38,623 nt of DNA from JARKQH01 sp964631605 (lineage in GTDB: Bacteria > Verrucomicrobiota > Verrucomicrobiia > Limisphaerales > UBA8199). The stretch lies in contig CAZVYG010000049.1 in the NCBI GenBank assembly GCA_964631605.1, positions 1 through 38,623 of the forward strand, given 5' to 3'. A model generated the notes under the pieces. The model searched no databases. It was not told the origin of the DNA and was given only the letters and a program-made list of their open reading frames with translations. A program made the position numbers and the translations under genes. This document shows positions 34,070 to 38,623 of the stretch, in pieces. Every line of letters begins with the position of its first letter. Position 1 is the first letter of the stretch.

Positions 34070-34500
34070 TCCGGACCGGCTCGGGAAACCCGCACGCGCA
34101 TCTTGCGAATGCGGTCCTGGATCGGGCGGTAGAGCGGATGCTTTCGCAAGGGCCGCAAGTCGGGGTCCCTGGCCAGCCATCTGAAATCGCGGTAGCCCAG
34201 GTTGATTGCCCGCTCGAGCGCGGCCGCCGCCCGGTCCAGCTCCGAACACAAGGCGTAACTGCAAGCCAGATTGTAGAAAACCATGGGGTTGTCCGGTTCC
34301 AATTCGGACAGGCGCTGGTCAACCTTGAGGCTCTCGGTGTGGCGGCCGCGTTGCGCCAGACAATCCCCCAGCAGTTGCAACGCTTCAATAAAGCCGGGAT
34401 CGCGACGAACAATCCCCTCCAGGAAACTGATCTTCACATCCAGCTCTCGCTTCTCAACCCGGCTCAGCGGCTTGTTACGGGCACTGCTTTTTCGCGGCAT
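34066..34500 (-). CDS. TPR-repeat protein
   Basis: A 144-residue cytoplasmic protein. After a basic N-terminus (MPRKSSARNKPLSR) there are helical repeats with TPR spacing: about 26-57 (PGFIEALQLLGDCLAQRGRH) and about 60-105 (PDNPMVFYNLACSYALCSEL, DRAAAALERAINLGY). A C-terminal segment follows with DPDLRPLRKHPLYRPI, common at the end of such short TPR proteins. It probably mediates protein-protein contact, with no known partner. It is the first gene of a two-gene unit with mtnA, whose start overlaps its stop. Confidence 0.82.
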   Translation of the reverse strand: MPRKSSARNKPLSRVEKRELDVKISFLEGIVRRDPGFIEALQLLGDCLAQRGRHTESLKVDQRLSELEPDNPMVFYNLACSYALCSELDRAAAALERAINLGYRDFRWLARDPDLRPLRKHPLYRPIQDRIRKMRVRVSRAGPE

Positions 34501-34608
34501 ACGACGCCTGCCATTCTTTAACACCGCCCCGATCAAGTCAAGCCCCGCGAGCGCCCCGCGACGACTTTGATTGAGCCGGCTGCATTCACCCGTTATCTTC
34601 CGTGCCGG

Positions 34609-35610
34609 ATGAGACGGCCGGTAAAGGAAACCAGGGGTTTCGAAAGCGGAACCGCTGCGAAAGGGCAGCGCCCGGGCGCCACTCTGCAATGGGCCGGCGT
34701 TGCGGTCACCGCCGCCCTCTCGGTGTTGCTCGCCACGAGCGGTTGCGCGCGACGCGATGGCCAGGCCGACAATCCCTCCCGCCTCGCGCCACGGAGTTCG
34801 CTGACAAAAGACGAACCGCGCGCCCGCGACCCCCATCCCGCCCTCGCGGAGCAAACGGCGGACCGAATCCATGCCCGCGCGACTCTCTGGTTCACTAATG
34901 CCTTTCTCTACAAACCCGTTCCGCGGGAACCGGCAGACCTGGCTTGGACCCTGGCGCCGTTGATCATTCAGGAGGCGAGCCAAGCCCGTGGTTCAGGGTC
35001 GGCCTTTGCACAGCCAAACCTCCAACCACCGGCCGTCCCAGTGGAAACGCATCCGTCCACTGTCTATTTCGACTCGGACGCAATTCCAGTTCGGGAACGA
35101 TTCCATCCCCGGTTCAGTTACTGGTGGTCCGGCCCCAATTCCAGCGACAGCGGGTTGGACAGCTCCAAGGTTCAGGGAGTCCGGCTTACCCTCGATTCCA
35201 CCGGTGCGCCGGTCATCTGGGAGATTTTGACGGACCCCAGCGGCATGGACGTTGTTTTCGTGACACAAAGTCTCGAACAGGCCGCCCAAAAGCACTTCGG
35301 GGCGCCTCTCCCCGGCCGGCGTTTCTCGATTGAGGCCGCCTGGAGCAACGCCCCGACCACAGTCGTGGCACGAGTCATTGACGACGGCCCGGTGCCGATG
35401 GGGCCGATTGTGTATTTGTCGGGTGATGGCAGGACGATCAGCACCCTGATTTGCCGGTGCATGCCGGCGCAAGCCAGCAACCTCATGGCTGCGTCCTTTT
35501 ACCAACTCGTCCCGCAATCGCTGCCGCGGAATGGACCGTCCGCCGGCGCAATCCGGCCGGGTTACGACGCCCCGCTGGAGCGGCGTCTCCGCTTGCCGAC
35601 GGATTTCTAA
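34609..35610 (+). CDS. Putative lipoprotein of unknown function
   Basis: A 333-residue protein. The N-terminal 27 residues are polar and precede a hydrophobic segment that ends in LLATSGCARR, a plausible lipobox with the cysteine at about residue 46. The mature part is mixed alpha/beta with FHPRFSYWWSGPNSSDSG, then a beta-rich stretch VQGVRLTLDSTGAPVIWEIL and a closing FYQLVPQSLPRN. I do not recognise a family. An ATG at 34609 is used; a TTG 42 bp earlier is possible. It is divergent from the TPR/mtnA pair with a 108-bp gap, and convergent with the protease gene. Confidence 0.65.
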   Translation: MRRPVKETRGFESGTAAKGQRPGATLQWAGVAVTAALSVLLATSGCARRDGQADNPSRLAPRSSLTKDEPRARDPHPALAEQTADRIHARATLWFTNAFLYKPVPREPADLAWTLAPLIIQEASQARGSGSAFAQPNLQPPAVPVETHPSTVYFDSDAIPVRERFHPRFSYWWSGPNSSDSGLDSSKVQGVRLTLDSTGAPVIWEILTDPSGMDVVFVTQSLEQAAQKHFGAPLPGRRFSIEAAWSNAPTTVVARVIDDGPVPMGPIVYLSGDGRTISTLICRCMPAQASNLMAASFYQLVPQSLPRNGPSAGAIRPGYDAPLERRLRLPTDF

Positions 35611-35654
35611 ACCGCCCCTCTTGTCGGATGAACGGCGGCTCCCGTCGGTCGGGA

Positions 35655-37172
35655 TCAGGGTCCCGGCTGCGCGCGGTAAAACCGCCCGGGGAAGTTGGTG
35701 GAGTCGGAATCGGTAAACAACCACTGACCATTGGCGGGGGCAGTGTTGGTCTGCAGGGCCGCCCACTCCATCAGGTTCGTGGAGGCGGCAATCACGTAGG
35801 AATGCCCTGGGACTCCGGCCACCCGGACTTGAGCCGTGCCATTGCTCGAACCGAGGGAAACGGCCGGCCAGTCAAGTGCCTTGCGCAAATTCAAACGCCC
35901 TCCGGTCAGGCATTTGTCCGCGAAGGCGCTTTTGGAATCCACCGCGCGGCGCAGCGCCGCCAGAATCTCGGCACAAGTCGAGCCGGGACTCTGCTGCCGC
36001 ATCAACGCCAGGGCGCCGCTGACATGGGCGGCGGCCATGGAGCTGCCATTCCGGCTCTCGTAAGCGCTGTCGCCGCTACTTGCCGTCGAATACACCGCCA
36101 GCCCGGGGGCGAACAAATCCACGCTTGCAGGGCCGTAATTGGAGAATGTCCATCGGTCGTCAGTCCGCGTTGAGGCCGCCACTGCCACCAGGTTTTCCAA
36201 CGGCAGGCTGGCCGGGTAGTAGGGAACCAGATCGTTATTCGAGGCGTTGTTGCCGGCCGCGGCCACCAGCAGGATCCCTTCGGACTGCGCCGCCCACAGA
36301 GCATTGGACAAGGCCAGGGAAAAGGCGCCTGCTCCCCAACTCAGGTTGACGATGTGGGCGCCGTTGCTGCGGGCGAATTCCAGGCAACAGATGGCGTCGG
36401 CCGTGTAGCCGTTGCCGGATGCGTCCAGGAACTTGCAGACCATCAAACGGGCTCTCCACGCCACACCGGCCACACCCCGTTGGTTGTTTGCCACCCCGGC
36501 AATCGTACCCGCCAGGTGCGTGCCGTGGCCGTTTTCGTCCCAGGGATCATGCTGGCCGGTTAAAGCATTGAAACCGGGTGTCCCGTCCTCTGGATTCCGC
36601 CAGAGATTCTCAGATAAGTCCTCATGGGTGGCACGAATCCCGCTGTCCACAATCGCCACCACAATGTTACTGGCCGTCGCCACCACGTCCCAGCCTTCAG
36701 GCGCATCCAGGTCCGCATCCGCCACTCCCCCATTCTGACCGTAATTATTGAGCGCCCATTGCGTGCCGTTCTGAAAGTAGGGGTCGTTGGGAAACAGCCC
36801 GTTGGCAGTCACGACCCAGTCTGGCTCTGCCCAGGCCACGGCGCTCAACGTCCGGCATTCCGCCACGGCCCTGCTGACGCTCTCGCCGCGCGCCAGCCGG
36901 ACCACCTGCAGATAACCCAGGCGCGGAAACGTCCGCTCCACCTGCCTTCCCCGCCCCCGGTGCGTCTCAGCCAGCGCCGCTCGACCCCCGCCATCCCGCG
37001 GCATCACCAAAATGCGCCCCGGATGCGCCTCCTGCCCCGCCCCCGATCCAAAAACCGTCGCCAGCGCCAGTCCCAGAGTGTAGGCCCATTTCAAAAACCC
37101 GAACACCCGGACCGAGTGGGTCTGCTTTGCTAATGATGACCGGCGCGTTTTCACATCGTGCGGTCCAACCAT
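35655..37172 (-). CDS. Secreted subtilisin-like serine protease (S8)
   Basis: A 505-residue exported protease. A signal peptide or membrane anchor (about 22-46, FGFLKWAYTLGLALATVFGSGA) is followed by an inhibitor-like propeptide (about 50-120) and the S8 catalytic domain. Triad: Asp176 (VAIVDSGIRATHEDL), His216 (ENGHGTHLAGT) and Ser378 (NGSSMAAAHVSG). The oxyanion Asn308 is in AAAGNN. After the protease domain a short module of about 60 residues ends the protein (GHSYVIAASTNLMEWA to RFYRAQPGP). It resembles the terminal modules of other secreted proteins here. The frame continues open for 500 bp upstream, but the ATG at 37172 fits the signal peptide. It is divergent from the next gene with 136 bp between them. 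Confidence 0.93.
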   Translation of the reverse strand: MVGPHDVKTRRSSLAKQTHSVRVFGFLKWAYTLGLALATVFGSGAGQEAHPGRILVMPRDGGGRAALAETHRGRGRQVERTFPRLGYLQVVRLARGESVSRAVAECRTLSAVAWAEPDWVVTANGLFPNDPYFQNGTQWALNNYGQNGGVADADLDAPEGWDVVATASNIVVAIVDSGIRATHEDLSENLWRNPEDGTPGFNALTGQHDPWDENGHGTHLAGTIAGVANNQRGVAGVAWRARLMVCKFLDASGNGYTADAICCLEFARSNGAHIVNLSWGAGAFSLALSNALWAAQSEGILLVAAAGNNASNNDLVPYYPASLPLENLVAVAASTRTDDRWTFSNYGPASVDLFAPGLAVYSTASSGDSAYESRNGSSMAAAHVSGALALMRQQSPGSTCAEILAALRRAVDSKSAFADKCLTGGRLNLRKALDWPAVSLGSSNGTAQVRVAGVPGHSYVIAASTNLMEWAALQTNTAPANGQWLFTDSDSTNFPGRFYRAQPGP

Positions 37173-37308
37173 AGACCGGCAACTGCGCAAAAGCAAAGCG
37201 CCGCAAAACCCGCCCCTCCCGGCCGGCGATAATGAAAATTCCTCCGCGCACCCCTTGACATGGGGCGGAGAATGGCCAATGGTTTGGTTCGAACCAGCAG
37301 ATTTATTT

Positions 37309-38623
37309 ATGAAAACCCTAAACGCTTCTGCAACCACGATTCCCCTGCGCCCACACCATTCCCCGTCCCGCCGAACTCCCCGCGGGCGGGCCAGGCGCGG
37401 GTTTGGCCTCGGACTGGCCTGGACCGTCCTGACGCTGGTTGCCCTCGTGGCGCGGGCGGGCACGGAACCGCTTGCCTTTGTGGAAACGCCGCCAGCCAGT
37501 TCGTTTTTCTCGGCGGCAAGCACCAATGCGTTTGATGGCATCGGCAGCAGCCTGGCCGACGACTGGACCTTCGAGGCGGAGGCTGGCGACCGGCTTACGG
37601 CGCGGATCGAGGCTGCAATCGGAAATTCCCGGCCCCGTTTGCGGTTGCTCAATCCCTCGGGCCAAACCCTCGCCACCGTGGATGGAGGGACGTCCGGGGT
37701 TGCGGAATTCTACAACGTGCTGCTGCCGGTGCCCGGCGGCTACCGCGTGCGCGTTTACACCGACAACCAGGTGTCCGACTACCGCCTTAGGGTGGACCTG
37801 GGCCGCGGTTCATCCTTGGAGGCCGAACCCAACGACGCCACCAACACGGCCAATGTGGTTCCCCCGCTTTTCCTGGCCGGCAGCTACCGGTTCCGCATCG
37901 GAGCCACGCTTCCGAACTCGGACACCGCTGGTGATTTCTTCGCACTTGGCACGCTGGACGCGGGCAACACTCTGAGTGCCGAACTGTTCACCGGCGCCTA
38001 CAGCACACTTCAGCCCGGAGACGCCGTGATGACCCTCTTCCGTCTGGGCGAAACCAACCCCGTGTTTACCGCCAGCACCAACTTCTTATTCCCCATTTCG
38101 CAGCGAGGGGACTATGTCGTCAGCGTCGCCAGCGCTCTCAATCGCGATCTGCTTGCCCGTTACTTTCTCACCTTGACCTTGACGGATGATATTCCCCCGT
38201 CTGTTCAGAGTATGACCTTGCCGGCCGAAGGGACCACCACGTCCGACATTATCAACGCCTTCACTGTAACCTTTTCCGAGCCGATGCTGCCGGGCACGGT
38301 CACCAATACGCTCAACTTCAGTCTTCGGCAACCCGGTCCAGACACGCTGTTCGGCACAAGCGACGATGTCACCTATCCCCTGGTCCCGCCAAATTACACC
38401 TCGGGAAACATCGCGACTTTTGCCCTGGTGGATGGCCCCATTCAGCTCGGTCCCACCCGGTTGAGCATTGCAGCCACCGTGACAGATCGCGCCGGCAACC
38501 CTCTCAACCCGGCCTTCGTCCGCAATTTCACGGTGGAACGCCTGGGCATATTCCAGTTTGAAAGCCGGAGCAACGACACGGCGGTGGCGGCGACGACCCT
38601 GAGTTTGAGCGTGAGCAACGCGC
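37309..38623 (+). CDS. Large secreted protein with PPC-like and Ig-like domains (partial, runs off the end)
   Basis: An open frame from ATG 37309 to the window edge gives at least 438 residues. A long basic signal region (about 1-52, RFGFGLGLAWTVLTLVALVA-type, from RRTPRG on) is followed by two bacterial pre-peptidase C-terminal-like (PPC) beta domains. The first is at about 70-170 (DDWTFEAEAGDRLTARIEA, GGYRVRVYTDN), and the second at about 170-290, beginning EAEPNDATNTAN. A Big_5-type Ig-like domain follows (about 300-405, FTVTFSEPMLPGTVTN and DRAGNPLNP). It is presumably a large surface or secreted protein. A TTGACA at 37255-37260 may be its -35 box. The C-terminus is not in the window. Confidence 0.85.
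   Translation, partial: MKTLNASATTIPLRPHHSPSRRTPRGRARRGFGLGLAWTVLTLVALVARAGTEPLAFVETPPASSFFSAASTNAFDGIGSSLADDWTFEAEAGDRLTARIEAAIGNSRPRLRLLNPSGQTLATVDGGTSGVAEFYNVLLPVPGGYRVRVYTDNQVSDYRLRVDLGRGSSLEAEPNDATNTANVVPPLFLAGSYRFRIGATLPNSDTAGDFFALGTLDAGNTLSAELFTGAYSTLQPGDAVMTLFRLGETNPVFTASTNFLFPISQRGDYVVSVASALNRDLLARYFLTLTLTDDIPPSVQSMTLPAEGTTTSDIINAFTVTFSEPMLPGTVTNTLNFSLRQPGPDTLFGTSDDVTYPLVPPNYTSGNIATFALVDGPIQLGPTRLSIAATVTDRAGNPLNPAFVRNFTVERLGIFQFESRSNDTAVAATTLSLSVSNA

Noticed and set aside
37173..37676. N-terminal extension of the protease frame
   Set aside because: Overlaps the start of the divergent PPC-domain gene, and would place the signal peptide internally.

Overview
The window is a 38.6 kb, GC-rich bacterial scaffold piece, most likely from a metagenome-assembled member of the Verrucomicrobiota close to Pedosphaera/Limisphaerales. 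The evidence is the combination of a PEP-CTERM protein, several H-X9-DG type II secretion prepilin-like proteins, a PATR (autotransporter-associated beta-strand repeat) protein without a barrel, a sensor kinase with a large repeat-built periplasmic region, secreted proteins ending in short '..FFRLVYP' modules, and a RAYT transposase with REP hairpins. A run of 10 N beside a 34-C homopolymer shows that the sequence is a scaffold join. The taxonomic call is inference.

Layout. 1-1043: a REP-associated tyrosine transposase surrounded by a roughly 163-bp repeat, each unit made of two inverted REP-like hairpins. 1258-5173 (minus): a XerC/D-type recombinase and a topoisomerase III with three C-terminal zinc repeats. 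5561-6469: a PEP-CTERM exported protein. 6493-9135 (minus): a LeuC-type dehydratase large subunit and a prepilin-like protein. 9292-10224: fabD, convergent with typA/bipA (10393-12231 minus). 12432-14611: an exported O-methyltransferase-like protein and an APC permease broken by the assembly gap. 14660-17896 (minus): a GcvR-like ACT protein, adenylate kinase, a small exported protein and a second prepilin-like protein. 18110-23160: a two-gene signalling operon, a sensor histidine kinase followed by an AraC-type response regulator. 23383-30393: a PATR beta-helix protein, a prepilin remnant, and a multidomain putative glycoside hydrolase. 30741-32806: a Tat-exported FAD oxidoreductase translationally coupled to cutA. 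32909-34500 (minus): a TPR protein coupled to mtnA. 34609-38623: a putative lipoprotein, a subtilisin-like protease (minus), and the start of a large secreted PPC/Ig-like protein that runs off the end.

How the parts may work together. The most striking observation is a 30-bp element, 27/30 identical between its two copies, on both sides of the histidine kinase/AraC-regulator operon. One copy is upstream of the divergent prepilin gene and the other upstream of the PATR protein gene. Each copy has two TGGCAC boxes 22 bp apart in direct orientation, the spacing used by many AraC-type DNA-binding proteins. I infer that this may be the operator of the regulator encoded between them, linking a surface sensor to a pseudopilin and a secreted beta-helix protein. 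The secreted proteins share C-terminal modules ending in an aromatic-Arg motif and a terminal Pro, which could be sorting or secretion signals distinct from PEP-CTERM. Housekeeping genes (topB, leuC, fabD, typA, adk, mtnA) are scattered singly between these accessory genes.
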